From positions 1,302,001-1,366,000 of the forward strand of contig CAWGFM010000005.1 of NCBI GenBank assembly GCA_963821935.1: a DNA stretch of 64,000 nt. The letters are read 5' to 3'. The translations under genes were made by a program, and so were the position numbers. The DNA comes from JAOUEA01 sp963821935 (GTDB lineage: Bacteria; Actinomycetota; UBA4738; HRBIN12). This document shows, piece by piece, positions 7,701 to 16,982 of this stretch. Position 1 is the first letter of the stretch. Each line of letters begins with the position of its first letter. The notes under the pieces were generated by a model. It did no database searches, was not told the origin of the DNA, and worked only from the letters and a program-made list of their open reading frames with translations.

Positions 7701-8524
7701 CAGCGAGCGTCGGAAAGGAGATGCGGCTCAAGCGCGTGATCGATCGGGACGGGGTGTCGGTGATCTGTGCACTGGATCACGGGATGACCTCCCCGGTCTT
7801 CCTGGAGCCGCTCGCCGACATCTCGGCAAGGACCCGGGAGACGGTGGCCGGAGGTGCGAACGTCATCATGATGAGCAAGGGCATGATCCGGATCGCGAGC
7901 GATGGATTTTCGCCGACGACGTCCTTGGCGCTCCTTCTCTCTGCCAGCGCTAGTCCGGACGGTGCGACGCCCCAGATCGTTCAGATCGCTCAGGTTGAGG
8001 AAGCCCTCAGCCTGGGAGCCGACGCGGTCGTGCTTTTCACGGCGCTCGGCGGCGACACCGAACACGGGATGATCCAGATCCTGTCTGCGGTGGGGCGCGA
8101 GTGCGCGAGCCTCGGGATGCCGTTCATCGCGGAGGCAGAGTTCCCGACGACCTACGCCACCGTCGAAGAGCTGAAGCAGCAGTATGGGTTCGAGTACCTG
8201 CGCCGCAACGTGCGCTTGTGTGCCGAGCTGGGTGCCGACATCGTGAAGACGAACTGGCCCGGAGACCAGGATTCGTTCGGGAGCTGTGTCGAGGCAGCCA
8301 ACGGCATCCCGGTCGTCCTCGCCGGCGGCTCCCGGCTCGAGGACGCGGAGCTGCTCTCCCGCATGGAGCAGGCGGTGGCGGTAGGCGCCATCGGGTGCTC
8401 CGTGGGCCGCAACATCTTCATGCACGCCGACCCCGAGGCGATCACCCGGGCGCTGTCACGCGTGATCCGGGAACGCTGGACGGCGGAGAAGGCGCTCGAC
8501 TCGCTGCGGCAGGAGACCGGCTGA
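7697..8524 (+). CDS. Class I aldolase of the DeoC/FbaB/LsrF (DhnA) family
   Basis: A 275-residue TIM-barrel protein. ICALDHGMTSPVF, GGANVIMMSKGMI, LGADAVVLF, GADIVKTNWPGD (putative Schiff-base Lys in KTNW), VVLAGGSR and VGAIGCSVGRNIF match archaeal-type fructose-bisphosphate aldolase and LsrF-like enzymes. The last motif is the phosphate-binding loop. It should cleave a phosphorylated ketose or a related product. The GTG start overlaps the stop of the GntR gene and has a strong AAGGAGAGG ribosome site. The following dehydrogenase gene begins one base after its stop. Together with the kinase it fits oxidation, phosphorylation and aldol cleavage of a polyol or sugar. Confidence 0.85.
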   Translation: MTASVGKEMRLKRVIDRDGVSVICALDHGMTSPVFLEPLADISARTRETVAGGANVIMMSKGMIRIASDGFSPTTSLALLLSASASPDGATPQIVQIAQVEEALSLGADAVVLFTALGGDTEHGMIQILSAVGRECASLGMPFIAEAEFPTTYATVEELKQQYGFEYLRRNVRLCAELGADIVKTNWPGDQDSFGSCVEAANGIPVVLAGGSRLEDAELLSRMEQAVAVGAIGCSVGRNIFMHADPEAITRALSRVIRERWTAEKALDSLRQETG

Positions 8525-8525
8525 G

Positions 8526-9581
8526 ATGCGTGCAGCGTTCATGACCGACGTCAACGCCGTCGAGGTGCGCGACGACGCGTCCGAGCCCGACCTCGATCCC
8601 GCCGGCGCGCTGCTGCGGGTCGAGGCCTGCGGCATCTGCGGTACCGACGCTCGGACGTTCTTCAACGGCGATCCGAAGGCGCCGACGCCGTGGCAGCTGG
8701 GCCACGAGCCCGTCGGCGTGCTCGACGAGGTCGGTCCCGGCGCCGATCTACCCCCCGGCGTGGCCGTCGGCGACCGCGTGTTCCTTGGCTCGATCCTGAC
8801 GTGCGGCGAGTGCCGGTGGTGCTTCGAGGGCTTCCAGAACCTCTGCGAACATCACCTGCTCTACGGCTATGACCCCTTCCCGGGTGCCTACGCGGATCTG
8901 GCGGCGGTGCCGCCGATCGCCATGAAGAACCTCATCCCGCTGCCACCCGATCTGCCGAGCGACCTGGCCACCGTCGCCGACCCCTTCGCCTGCGCGCTCA
9001 ACGGCATCGAGCAGCTCGACGTGCGGTTGGGAGACAGCGTGGTGATCCTGGGCACCGGACCGATCGGTTGCTGGCAAGCGGTGATGGCACGGGACCGCGG
9101 GGCGTCGAAGGTCTTCATGACCGACGTGTCGGGGGACCGGCTGAAGATCGCGTTGGATGCGGTGGGCGACGTGATCGACGACGCCTGGGTCGCCGGCGAC
9201 GACAACGGCGTCGACGAGGTGCTATCCCGGACCGGTGGACAGGGGGTGGAGCGGGTCAGCGTCGCCGCGCCGGCCAAGCCCGCGCAGCAAGCTGCCCTGG
9301 AGATGGCCGCCAAGCGGGCGACCGTCGTCTACTTCGCCGGGCTGCCCAAGCACGATCCGGTGAGCCCGCTCGACATGAACGAGCTCCACTACAAGGAGCT
9401 GGACATCCGCGGTGCCTACGGTGCTACCCACCGTCACTACCGCATCACGATGGACTACCTCGTTCGCAAACAGGATGTGCTCGCAGCCGTCGTCACGCAC
9501 CGCTGGCCGTTGGAGAGGATCGGCGAGGCGTTCGACACGATCCGCTCCGGCACCGGGTTGAAGATGGTGATCGTGCCGTGA
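8526..9581 (+). CDS. Zinc-dependent medium-chain alcohol/polyol dehydrogenase
   Basis: A 351-residue MDR-superfamily enzyme. CGICGTDARTF carries the catalytic-zinc Cys; GHEPVGVLDEVG gives the His-Glu pair. The structural-zinc lobe is CGECRWCFEGFQNLC, with four cysteines. The NAD(P) fold begins VVILGTGPIGCW. It is close to sorbitol/threonine dehydrogenase-like proteins. It probably oxidises a hydroxyl of the sugar or polyol handled by this operon. The stop overlaps the GTG of the FGGY kinase (GTGA). It is cytoplasmic. The exact substrate cannot be read from the sequence. Confidence 0.88.
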   Translation: MRAAFMTDVNAVEVRDDASEPDLDPAGALLRVEACGICGTDARTFFNGDPKAPTPWQLGHEPVGVLDEVGPGADLPPGVAVGDRVFLGSILTCGECRWCFEGFQNLCEHHLLYGYDPFPGAYADLAAVPPIAMKNLIPLPPDLPSDLATVADPFACALNGIEQLDVRLGDSVVILGTGPIGCWQAVMARDRGASKVFMTDVSGDRLKIALDAVGDVIDDAWVAGDDNGVDEVLSRTGGQGVERVSVAAPAKPAQQAALEMAAKRATVVYFAGLPKHDPVSPLDMNELHYKELDIRGAYGATHRHYRITMDYLVRKQDVLAAVVTHRWPLERIGEAFDTIRSGTGLKMVIVP

Positions 9582-11098
9582 GTCCGGCGTACGTGATCGG
9601 CTGCGATGTCGGCAGCCAGGGCACGAACGCGGCCCTGTACCGGGACGACGGGGCGCTGATCGACTCGGCCTACGAGGCCTACGACGTCGCCTTCCCCCAC
9701 CCTGGGTGGGCGGAGCAGGACCCCCAGTTGTGGACCACCGCAGTAGAACGCGCGTGTGCCCGGCTCGTCGCCGCCAGCCCCGACGGCCCGGCCTCGATCG
9801 CGGGACTCTCGTTCGGTTCGCAGCTCGACGGCATGGTGGTCTGCGATGCCGGCGGCCGCCCGGTGCGGCCGGCGATGATCTGGATGGACCGCCGCGCGGA
9901 GGCCCAGGCGGCCGCGCTCGCCGAACGGCTGTCACCCCAGAGCTTCTACCGAGCGGTCGGCGCCAACCTCGACTCCTCGCACGCCGTCTTCAAGGCGATG
10001 TGGGTCCGCGACGAAGAGCCAGGAGCTTGGAAGGAAGCCGTGTCGATCATGCCGCCGGGCTCGTACGTCCTGCGCCACGCCACCGGCGAGCTCGCCGTCG
10101 ACTACTCGAACGCCAGCTCGCTCGCCCTGCTGGATCCGCGAACCCGTGACTGGTCGGACGACGCGCTGGCGGCGACCGAGATCGACGAAGCGATGTTGCC
10201 GCGGCTGGGGCCCGGCACCGAGGCGGTCGGGTCGATCACCGGCACATTCGCCGACGCCACCGGCCTCGACCCTTCGACCGTGGTCGCGATCGGCTGCGGC
10301 GACGAGATGGCCGCGACCCTGGGCGCCGGCGTCTTCGCCCCGGGCGAGGTCTGCGACGTCGTTGGCACCGCGGAGCCGGTGTGTGCCGCGAGCGCCGAGC
10401 CGCGCGAGGACCCAACGATGCTGGTCGAATGTCACCCGCACGCCGATCCCGACGCCTGGCTCCTCGAGAACCCGGGCTTCGTGTCCGGCGGCAACCTGCG
10501 GTGGTGGCGTGACCAGTTCGCGCCGATCGAGCGCGACGCCGAAGCTGTGGGCCTCGGAGATGCCTACGATTTCCTGTCGGTCGAGGCCGGCCACGTCGAG
10601 CCCGGCGCCGAGGGGCTCGTGTTCCTGCCGTGCATGCAGGGTGCGATGGCGCCCGAATGGAACGGCGCCGCCCGAGGCGTCTTCTACGGGCTCTCGCTCG
10701 CGCACACGCGTGATCACATGACGCGCGCGATCCTCGAGGGGAGCGCGTTCGCATTGAAGGACATCCTCGACGCGATGCGAGCTGCCGGGCTCGACGTGCA
10801 GCGGCTTACGATCGTCGGCGGCGGCGCGAAGGGCCCGTTGTGGCGGCAGATCAAGGCCGACGTGACCGAGCTTCCCGTGCGGGTGCCTGAGTCGGTCGAG
10901 ACCACGGCCACCGGCGCCGCGATCCTGGCTGCCATCGGCGCGGGTGTGCACGAGGCAGTCGAGGGCGCGGTGGAGGCCTTCGTGCGATTCCGGCCCGACG
11001 TGCACGAGCCGGATCCGGCCACGCGGGACGCTTACGAGGACGCATACGGCCGATACCGGGCGGTCTACGGCGCGTTGCGCGGCGTCTTCGGGACCTGA
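9578..11098 (+). CDS. FGGY-family carbohydrate kinase (xylulokinase-like)
   Basis: A 506-residue kinase of the actin-like ATPase fold. The N-terminal domain starts YVIGCDVGSQGTNAALY (phosphate-1 loop), with IAGLSFGSQLDGMV and PAMIWMDRRAEAQ, which place the sugar-binding residues. The C-terminal FGGY domain has GCGDEMAATLGAGV, LEGSAFALKDILDAM and TIVGGGAKGPLWRQIKADV. Length is typical for xylulokinase-like enzymes. The start is the GTG overlapping the dehydrogenase stop; an upstream open frame is the shadow of the dehydrogenase gene. It closes the GntR-aldolase-dehydrogenase-kinase operon and converges with the SDR gene 12 bases away. Confidence 0.9.
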   Translation: MSPAYVIGCDVGSQGTNAALYRDDGALIDSAYEAYDVAFPHPGWAEQDPQLWTTAVERACARLVAASPDGPASIAGLSFGSQLDGMVVCDAGGRPVRPAMIWMDRRAEAQAAALAERLSPQSFYRAVGANLDSSHAVFKAMWVRDEEPGAWKEAVSIMPPGSYVLRHATGELAVDYSNASSLALLDPRTRDWSDDALAATEIDEAMLPRLGPGTEAVGSITGTFADATGLDPSTVVAIGCGDEMAATLGAGVFAPGEVCDVVGTAEPVCAASAEPREDPTMLVECHPHADPDAWLLENPGFVSGGNLRWWRDQFAPIERDAEAVGLGDAYDFLSVEAGHVEPGAEGLVFLPCMQGAMAPEWNGAARGVFYGLSLAHTRDHMTRAILEGSAFALKDILDAMRAAGLDVQRLTIVGGGAKGPLWRQIKADVTELPVRVPESVETTATGAAILAAIGAGVHEAVEGAVEAFVRFRPDVHEPDPATRDAYEDAYGRYRAVYGALRGVFGT

Positions 11099-11110
11099 GC
11101 CGCTCGCGAC

Positions 11111-11878
11111 TCAGTCCTCGGGCGTGACGTAGGCGGCGGTGATGCCGCCGTCGACGATCAGGCTGGAGCCGGTCATGAAGCTGGCGTCGTCGCTGGCCAG
11201 GAACAGGGCGGCCTTGGCCAACTCCTCCGCCCGCCCCAGCCGCCCCATGGGGATGTGCACGAAGCGGCGCTGTTTCTTCTGCTCGTCGGACAGGAGCGCG
11301 AGCAGCAGTGGAGTCTCGATCGGGCCGGGACACAACGCGTTGCAGCGCACGCCTTGGCGCGCATATTCGACGGCGATCTCCCTGGTCATGGCCAGCACGG
11401 CGCCCTTCGAGGCGGTGTAGGCGGTCTGGGAGGTCGCCGCGCCCAGCCAAGCCACGAACGATGCCACGTTGATGATGGATCCTCCGCCGTGTTCGAGCAT
11501 GGCCGGGATGCCGAACTTGCAGCCGAATGCCACGCCCTTGACGTTGACCGACAGGGTCGTGTCCCAGATCGACTCGTCGGTGGTGTGGACCGAGCCGTCA
11601 GCGGGCAGCATCACGCCGGCGTTGTTGTACAGGATGTCGAGGCGGCCGAACCGCTCGACCGCCGCTTTCACCATGGCCTCAGCGTCTGCTTCGTGGGACA
11701 CGTCGGCATGGACGTAGAGGGCGGCCTCGCCGATGCCGGCCGCGGTCGAGCCACCAGCGTCGTCGTTCACATCGGTGAGGACGATCTGCGCGCCCTCGGA
11801 TGCGAAGAGTTCGGATGCCACCTTCCCCATGCCGCTGCCGCCTCCGGTGATGAGCGCAACCTTGCCCTCCAGCCGCAT
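11111..11878 (-). CDS. Short-chain dehydrogenase/reductase (classical SDR)
   Basis: A 255-residue classical SDR. It has the cofactor loop LITGGGSGMGK, the NNAG motif, the active site Ser in NVASF and YTASK (Tyr and Lys), and the C-terminal LIVDGGITAAY. An acidic residue after strand 2 (LTDVNDD) suggests NAD preference. The ATG at 11878 follows AAAGGA with 7 bases spacing. It is the last gene of a leftward group DUF917, HyuA-like, SDR, with 44 bases between it and the HyuA-like gene. It probably oxidises or reduces an intermediate of the same catabolic route. Substrate unknown. Confidence 0.88.
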   Translation of the reverse strand: MRLEGKVALITGGGSGMGKVASELFASEGAQIVLTDVNDDAGGSTAAGIGEAALYVHADVSHEADAEAMVKAAVERFGRLDILYNNAGVMLPADGSVHTTDESIWDTTLSVNVKGVAFGCKFGIPAMLEHGGGSIINVASFVAWLGAATSQTAYTASKGAVLAMTREIAVEYARQGVRCNALCPGPIETPLLLALLSDEQKKQRRFVHIPMGRLGRAEELAKAALFLASDDASFMTGSSLIVDGGITAAYVTPED

Positions 11879-11922
11879 CCATCCGTCCTTTCGTCGTCGA
11901 TGAAGTGGTTCGACAGCGAAGC

Positions 11923-13455
11923 CTACGGCACCGTCTCGGCGGCCGGGCCCGCCACCTTCGCGCGTATCCGCGAGATGGACCGTTCGACGTACGCGAGGGG
12001 AACCTCGTCGATCCAGACCGTCTCGAGCGCATCCCCTCGCGCGCCCGCCGCTACCGCCCGCTCGCCCGCCAGCCCGAGGGCACGATCCATCTCGCGCTGC
12101 CGCAGATCGCCTGAGACGTCGGCGACGAAGTCTGCTTCGCCGGCCACAGGGGCAAGGGCGGCGCCGACCGCATTGGCCACGTCGGCATCGGCTGGACGTT
12201 CGACGCACCGCACTCCCGGGAGCCGGTCAGGCAGCAAGACCGAGCCACCGCCCACCGCGACCAGGTCGACGTCGGGCGAGCCGAGGAGCATGCGGTCGAC
12301 GGCGCCGGCGATCCGGTCGTCTGCCTCGGCGAGCGCTCCTCCGAACGCACCAGGAGCGATGCGATCCGGGTCGCCGAGGTTGACGCGTCCGGCGGCGACG
12401 GCTGCATCGGTCAGCGTCGTGCTGGCGCCGCCGAACACCATCGACTCGGTCGTGAGCCTGGCTCCCACGCTGTCGATCCCCAGGGATCCGTCAGGCCGGA
12501 TGATCGTGCCTCCGCCCACAGGCACCGAGACCAGATCGGGCATGCGGAAGTTCGTCTGCACGCCGCCGATCGCGACTCCGGCAGCCGACTCCCGGGGGAA
12601 GCCATGAACGAGCGCTCCCACGTCGGCGCTCGTGCCCCCGACATCCACGATGAGGACGTCGGTCCTTCCCGAGAGCACGGCGGCGCCTCGCAGGCTGTTG
12701 GACGGACCGGCTCCCACCATGAGCACGGGCACGCGGCGGGCATGGTCGATCGTCATCAACGTACCGTCGTTCTGGGTGAGGTAGGCGCGCGTGCCATCGC
12801 CGCCCAGACGCGAGGTGGCGGTCACGAGCCCGTGCACCAGGCGCTCGACCAGATCCCCGAGGGCCGCGTTCAGCACCGTGGCGTTCTCGCGTTCCAGGAG
12901 TCCGAGCCCACCGATCTCGCTGCTGATCGAGACCGGCAGCCCGGTGGCATCTGCCAACCGCGCGGCGGCCTGCCGTTCCTGCGACGCGTCCAGTGGCGAG
13001 AACGTGCCCACGACCGCGATGGCCCCGGCCTCGCCGTCGCTCGCGATCTCGCCGGCGATCCGGACGATCTCCGCTGGATCGACAGCGACGTGCCGTCCGT
13101 CGATCTCCACGCCACCACGAGCGATCCATGCGCCCGCCGAGGTGGCCGCCGCCAGGTCATCGGGCCAGCCGGTCAGCGGGGGGATCGCCTCGGTTCCCGG
13201 CGAACCGAGGCGGATCAGCGCGACCCGGCGCAGTCCCTGTCGTCGCACGATGGCATTCAGGGCGTGCGTGGTTCCGAAGGACACGCGAGCGACGGAGCGA
13301 GATCCCACGACCTGCCGCAATGCATCGACGATGCCCTCGGCAGGATCGGGGGTCGTCGGCACCTTGATCCGTGCTCGGATCGTGCCGTCGCGGTCGACGA
13401 CGACCGCGTCCGTATTGGTGCCTCCGACATCGACGCCGGCGATGGCTCCACTCAC
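11923..13455 (-). CDS. Hydantoinase/oxoprolinase subunit A-like ATPase (HyuA family)
   Basis: A 510-residue protein with the N- and C-terminal domains of the hydantoinase A/oxoprolinase family: AGVDVGGTNTDAVVVD, VSFGTTHALNAIV, SEIGGLGLLERENATVLNAAL, LIVDVGGTSADVG, VGGGTI and VAVGGGSVLLPD. These are actin-like ATPase phosphate loops used for ATP-dependent opening of 5-oxo- or hydantoin-type rings. No HyuB-like subunit is next to it; its coupled neighbour is a DUF917 protein instead. The GTG start overlaps that gene's stop (GTGA). The pair suggests breakdown of a cyclic imide or thiohydantoin. Confidence 0.88.
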   Translation of the reverse strand: MSGAIAGVDVGGTNTDAVVVDRDGTIRARIKVPTTPDPAEGIVDALRQVVGSRSVARVSFGTTHALNAIVRRQGLRRVALIRLGSPGTEAIPPLTGWPDDLAAATSAGAWIARGGVEIDGRHVAVDPAEIVRIAGEIASDGEAGAIAVVGTFSPLDASQERQAAARLADATGLPVSISSEIGGLGLLERENATVLNAALGDLVERLVHGLVTATSRLGGDGTRAYLTQNDGTLMTIDHARRVPVLMVGAGPSNSLRGAAVLSGRTDVLIVDVGGTSADVGALVHGFPRESAAGVAIGGVQTNFRMPDLVSVPVGGGTIIRPDGSLGIDSVGARLTTESMVFGGASTTLTDAAVAAGRVNLGDPDRIAPGAFGGALAEADDRIAGAVDRMLLGSPDVDLVAVGGGSVLLPDRLPGVRCVERPADADVANAVGAALAPVAGEADFVADVSGDLRQREMDRALGLAGERAVAAGARGDALETVWIDEVPLAYVERSISRIRAKVAGPAAETVP

Positions 13456-14510
13456 GACGGGTCCTCCCAGACCGGTACGAAGCCGTGGTCGAAGCCGAAC
13501 GCACCGGGTCCGCCGATCTCGAGGCCACGCGCGGTACGCCAGACCGGAGCGCAGGGGATCGCGATGACGGTGACCCGGGCACCGTGACGAACCCGTTCGG
13601 TCGGGATGGCGATGGCTGCCGCTTCGTCGAGCACGGTGATCAGGTCGGGCACGCTCGCGAGCACCCGGTCTGCCTCGAGGGCAACGAGGTTCTCGTTCTG
13701 CACCAGGATCCGGATCGTTCGACCAGCGTCGGCGCCCGTGCCATCCACCGTCAGGCTCCCACGTGCGAAGCCACCCTCGGTGCGGCGTTCCAGGTCCACG
13801 ATCTTGCCCGTGAGCAGCTGCCGGCCGTCCGTCGCCTCGAGCACGCCGCTCGATCCCTCGGTGCGCTGGGCCGCTCCGATCCGACGTGCCAGGGAGACCG
13901 TGCCCCGCACCGTGGCGGTGCGAGCGTCCGAGGCTTCCATCACGAAATCCGCCCCGATGGCCGTCGTCCCGAACAGGACGGTGATGCCGCGTGCCAGGCG
14001 TTCGTACCAGTCGGCGTCGACAGGTTCGAACGTCACGACGTTGCCGTGCTCATCTGCCAGGAGCACCGGGCCCGGTGAACGCCCGACCACGTGCATCGCC
14101 ACCTGGTTGCCGAACGGGAACGCCCGCCCCATGCCGTCGGCATCGGCCACGGGCAGTCCCGCCATCGCGGCCAGCGCGATCGGCAAGATCCCGTTCCCGC
14201 CGCCGATCTCGCCGGCCATGAGCGCGCCCACCGGGCGCCCGAACCCGCGTTCCACGGCTGCGACCAGGGCCAACCCCTCGCGCCCGGAGCCCAGCTTCTC
14301 CATGCCGACCGTGGGGGCGCCCCACCCGCCGATCGGGACGATCAGCGTGTCGTCCTCGAGCCGGTCCAGGTCCAGCACCGTGACTGGCCCGTGCTTCGCG
14401 ATCGCGGCGCGTGCCTGGAGCAGCGCCGGACCGACGTCTCCACCGCCACCCGAGCCGAGCACGGCACACCCCGTGGCGAGATCGTCCAGATCAGCGAGGT
14501 CGATCAGCAC
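13452..14510 (-). CDS. DUF917-family protein (thiohydantoin desulfurase-like)
   Basis: A 352-residue protein with the DUF917 hallmarks: DDLATGCAVLGSGGGGDVG near the N-terminus, PIGGWGAPTVGMEKL, GEIGGGNGILPIALAAMAGLPVADADGMGRAFP in two adjacent blocks, and ILVQNENLVAL. Members partner HyuA-type proteins, and one characterised relative is described as an S-methyl thiohydantoin desulfurase. The frame stays open for another 100 codons upstream, but that part lacks family similarity, so the GTG at 14510 just before LIDLADLDDL is chosen, though its ribosome site is weak. It is the first gene of the leftward DUF917-HyuA-SDR group. Confidence 0.8.
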   Translation of the reverse strand: MLIDLADLDDLATGCAVLGSGGGGDVGPALLQARAAIAKHGPVTVLDLDRLEDDTLIVPIGGWGAPTVGMEKLGSGREGLALVAAVERGFGRPVGALMAGEIGGGNGILPIALAAMAGLPVADADGMGRAFPFGNQVAMHVVGRSPGPVLLADEHGNVVTFEPVDADWYERLARGITVLFGTTAIGADFVMEASDARTATVRGTVSLARRIGAAQRTEGSSGVLEATDGRQLLTGKIVDLERRTEGGFARGSLTVDGTGADAGRTIRILVQNENLVALEADRVLASVPDLITVLDEAAAIAIPTERVRHGARVTVIAIPCAPVWRTARGLEIGGPGAFGFDHGFVPVWEDPS

Positions 14511-14579
14511 GCTGGGATGCTCGCACAGGCGGCCGAACGGCGGGTCAAGTAGCGTGCTCGCCGATGGAAGTGGTGGCGG

Positions 14580-14807
14580 ATGAACGAGCGCGAACCTACC
14601 TCGCGAACGGTGGAGGGCGTGTGTGGGTGTGGCTCGACGCTCATGGTGGACTCGGCGGACCGCTTGATCTATCTGGACGCGGCCATGGAGATGCCGGGTA
14701 CCACGCGGGCGACGCGGCGCAAACGCAGCGGCCGCCGGTATCCCGCGCGGTTGGAGGCGTTCTGGGACGGTGCGGTCTTCGTCACCGACGACCCCCCTGG
14801 CGGCTAG
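14580..14807 (+). CDS. Hypothetical small protein
   Basis: A 75-residue frame from an ATG, beginning MNEREPTSRTVEG, with a CGCG tetrapeptide near residue 15, a basic centre (TRATRRKRSGRRYPAR) and ending FVTDDPPGG. It is divergent from the DUF917 gene and ends 49 bases before the aldehyde dehydrogenase start. No family is recognised. GGTGGCGG precedes the ATG without proper spacing. The strongly arginine-rich stretch is common in chance frames of high-GC DNA, so it is kept only as a possible gene. Confidence 0.3.
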   Translation: MNEREPTSRTVEGVCGCGSTLMVDSADRLIYLDAAMEMPGTTRATRRKRSGRRYPARLEAFWDGAVFVTDDPPGG

Positions 14808-14856
14808 ACGACCTATCATCGCGATCGTCGATCAGGAGAGAACGAAAGGACCGGGC

Positions 14857-16287
14857 ATGACCGAGCTGCTCGTGATGGGCGGAGAACGCGCCGAAGCGGC
14901 CGAAGGCGCCACGATGGACGTCATCGAACCTGCCACCGCCGCCTCGATGACCCAGGTCGCCGAAGCCGGTCCCGAGGACGCCACGCGCGCCGTCGATCGT
15001 GCCACGGAAGCGTTCGAGATCGGGCCCTGGCCACGCACCAGCGCTCGAGAACGCGGCCGGCTCCTCACCAAGGCCTCGTTCCTGATCCGTGAGCGTCAGG
15101 AGGAGCTCGCCACGCTCGAAGCGCGCAATGGCGGCAAGCCCATCGGTTCGGCGCGCGCCGAGATCGACATCGCGGCCAACGTCTTCGAGTACTGGGGCGG
15201 GGCGGCGAACAAGATCATGGGCGAGACGATCCCGATCATGCCGCCGGGCATCGACCTGACCCTGCGGGAACCGGTGGGGGTGTGCGCCCTGATCACACCC
15301 TGGAACTTCCCGGCGGTGATCGCCAGCTGGAAGATCGCGCCGGCGTTGGCCTGCGGCAACACCGCTGTGGTGAAGCCTGCCAGCCAGACGCCGCTCACCG
15401 CGCTCGCGATCGCGGACATCCTCACCGAGTGCGGGCTGCCCGACGGCGTACTCAGCGTGTTGCCGGGACCTGGTTCGACCACGGCCAGCGCGCTGATCGC
15501 CGACCCACGCGTGGCCAAGGTCTCGTTCACCGGTTCCACCGAGGTCGGGATCCGGGTGATGCAGGCCGCCGCGGAGCACATCGCGCGGGTGTCCCTGGAG
15601 CTAGGCGGCAAGTCGGCCAACATCGTGTTCGACGACGTCGATGTCGAGGGCTGCGTCGACGGCTCGTTGTGGTCGGTGTTCGACAACGCCGGCCAGGACT
15701 GTTGCGCACGGTCACGCATGCTCGTGCAACGGGCGATCTACGATGAGTTCGTGGAACGGTTCGGGGCCCGGACCGACGCGATCACGGTGGGGCAGCCGCT
15801 GGACGAGTCGACCCAGATGGGCCCGTTGATCTCACAGGGACAGCGCCAGACCTCGCTCGACTACCTCCAGATCGGGATCGGACAGGGTGCGCGCCATGTG
15901 ACCGGCGGTGAGGTTCCCGACCAGCCCGGCTTCTTCATGCAGCCGGCGGTGTTGGCCGACGTCGACAACGGCTCGCGGGTGGCGCAGGAGGAGATCTTCG
16001 GTCCGGTCGTCTGCATCGTGCCGTTCGAGACGGAAGACGATGCCATCCGCATGGCGAACGACTCGCCGTACGGGCTGTCGGGCTCGATCTGGACCCGCGA
16101 CCTGGGACGAGCGATCCGTGTCTCGAAGGCGGTTCGCTCAGGCAACCTCAGCGTGAACTCTTCGTCCAGCGTGCACACCGAGGCGCCGTTCGGCGGCTAC
16201 AAGCAGAGCGGCATGGGTCGCGAGATGGGCATGCATGCCGTGAACCTCTTCACCGAGGTCAAGAACATCTACCTCTCGCAGGATTGA
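14857..16287 (+). CDS. NAD(P)-dependent aldehyde dehydrogenase
   Basis: A 476-residue aldehyde dehydrogenase. TPWNFPAVIASWKIAPALACGN and KPASQTPLTAL form the cofactor cleft, SFTGSTEVG the loop, ELGGKSANIVF has the general base Glu and NAGQDCCARSR the catalytic Cys. The C-terminus has APFGGYKQSGMGRE. It groups with gamma-aminobutyraldehyde/betaine/phenylacetaldehyde-type enzymes. The ATG follows GAAAGGA. It could oxidise an aldehyde from the gamma-glutamyl-amine operon 8 kb away (PuuC-like role), but distance and strand leave this unproved. Confidence 0.92.
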   Translation: MTELLVMGGERAEAAEGATMDVIEPATAASMTQVAEAGPEDATRAVDRATEAFEIGPWPRTSARERGRLLTKASFLIRERQEELATLEARNGGKPIGSARAEIDIAANVFEYWGGAANKIMGETIPIMPPGIDLTLREPVGVCALITPWNFPAVIASWKIAPALACGNTAVVKPASQTPLTALAIADILTECGLPDGVLSVLPGPGSTTASALIADPRVAKVSFTGSTEVGIRVMQAAAEHIARVSLELGGKSANIVFDDVDVEGCVDGSLWSVFDNAGQDCCARSRMLVQRAIYDEFVERFGARTDAITVGQPLDESTQMGPLISQGQRQTSLDYLQIGIGQGARHVTGGEVPDQPGFFMQPAVLADVDNGSRVAQEEIFGPVVCIVPFETEDDAIRMANDSPYGLSGSIWTRDLGRAIRVSKAVRSGNLSVNSSSSVHTEAPFGGYKQSGMGREMGMHAVNLFTEVKNIYLSQD

Positions 16288-16315
16288 CGGATGGTCCATC
16301 CGCCACTCGTACACT
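16284..16315 (+). promoter_or_regulatory. Promoter-like boxes before greA (TACACT 6 bases from ATG)
   Basis: TACACT (16310-16315) ends 6 bases before the ATG at 16322, so the expected transcription start coincides with the A of the ATG. A TTGACG box lies 20 bases further upstream, a rather long spacer. No Shine-Dalgarno is present. This is the leaderless arrangement common in actinobacteria. Confidence 0.55.
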
Positions 16316-16321
16316 GACCGC

Positions 16322-16861
16322 ATGGTTGAACTCCCCGAGGAGCTTGCCAACAGGCCTGCGCGGCAGCCGGGCCAGGCGCCAACCGCAACGCTCACGCTGG
16401 ATGCCTATGCCCGGATCAAGGCAGAGCTGGCCGAGCTCACCACGACCGGCAGAGAGCAGATCACCGAGAAGATCCGCATCGCCCGCGAGCTGGGTGACCT
16501 GAAGGAGAACGCCGAGTACCACGCCGCCAAGGACGAGCAAGGCTTGATGGAATCCAAGATCCGCAAGCTGCAGTACATGCTCGGCGATCCCGAGATCGTG
16601 GAAGCTCCGGCGGCCGGCGACGAGGTGGGCGCCGGCATGCTGGTCACGATCCGCCCGCTCGACGAGGACGACCCGGACGACGAGACGTACCTGCTGGCCG
16701 AGAACGCCGAGGAGAAGGCCGCGGGCGCTCGGACGGTGACCACCACCTCGCCGCTCGGCATCGCGCTCATGGGCGCGTCCGAGGGCCAGGAAGTGCTCTA
16801 TGAAGCGCCGGGCGGGAGCTTCCGGTACTCGGTGGTCTCCTTCGAGCCCCACTCCGTGTGA
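16322..16861 (+). CDS. greA: Transcript cleavage/elongation factor GreA
   Basis: A 179-residue GreA/GreB protein. The N-terminal coiled coil contains IKAELAELTTTGREQITEKI and ELGDLKENAEYHAAKDEQGLME; the acidic tip residues (D and E in GDLKENAEY) enter the RNA polymerase secondary channel and stimulate cleavage of backtracked RNA. The C-terminal FKBP-like part ends TTTSPLGIALMGASEGQEV. It is about 15 residues longer than E. coli GreA because of an N-terminal tail (ELPEELANRPARQPGQ). Upstream signals indicate a leaderless mRNA starting at 16322. Confidence 0.92.
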   Translation: MVELPEELANRPARQPGQAPTATLTLDAYARIKAELAELTTTGREQITEKIRIARELGDLKENAEYHAAKDEQGLMESKIRKLQYMLGDPEIVEAPAAGDEVGAGMLVTIRPLDEDDPDDETYLLAENAEEKAAGARTVTTTSPLGIALMGASEGQEVLYEAPGGSFRYSVVSFEPHSV

Positions 16862-16982
16862 GCGAGTCTGCGTTGGACCCGTCGTGACCTCATCACGCCA
16901 CCGAGCACGCGAGCGTCTCGAACGCCGCGAGCACGCCGTACGTCGTGATCGTCCCGAACGTGAGGCACCCCGCGTCCGCGAC

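Noticed and set aside
14857..16287. Aldehyde dehydrogenase as the PuuC member of the gamma-glutamyl operon
   Set aside because: It is 8 kb away on the other strand with unrelated operons between, so it was not assigned to that pathway.
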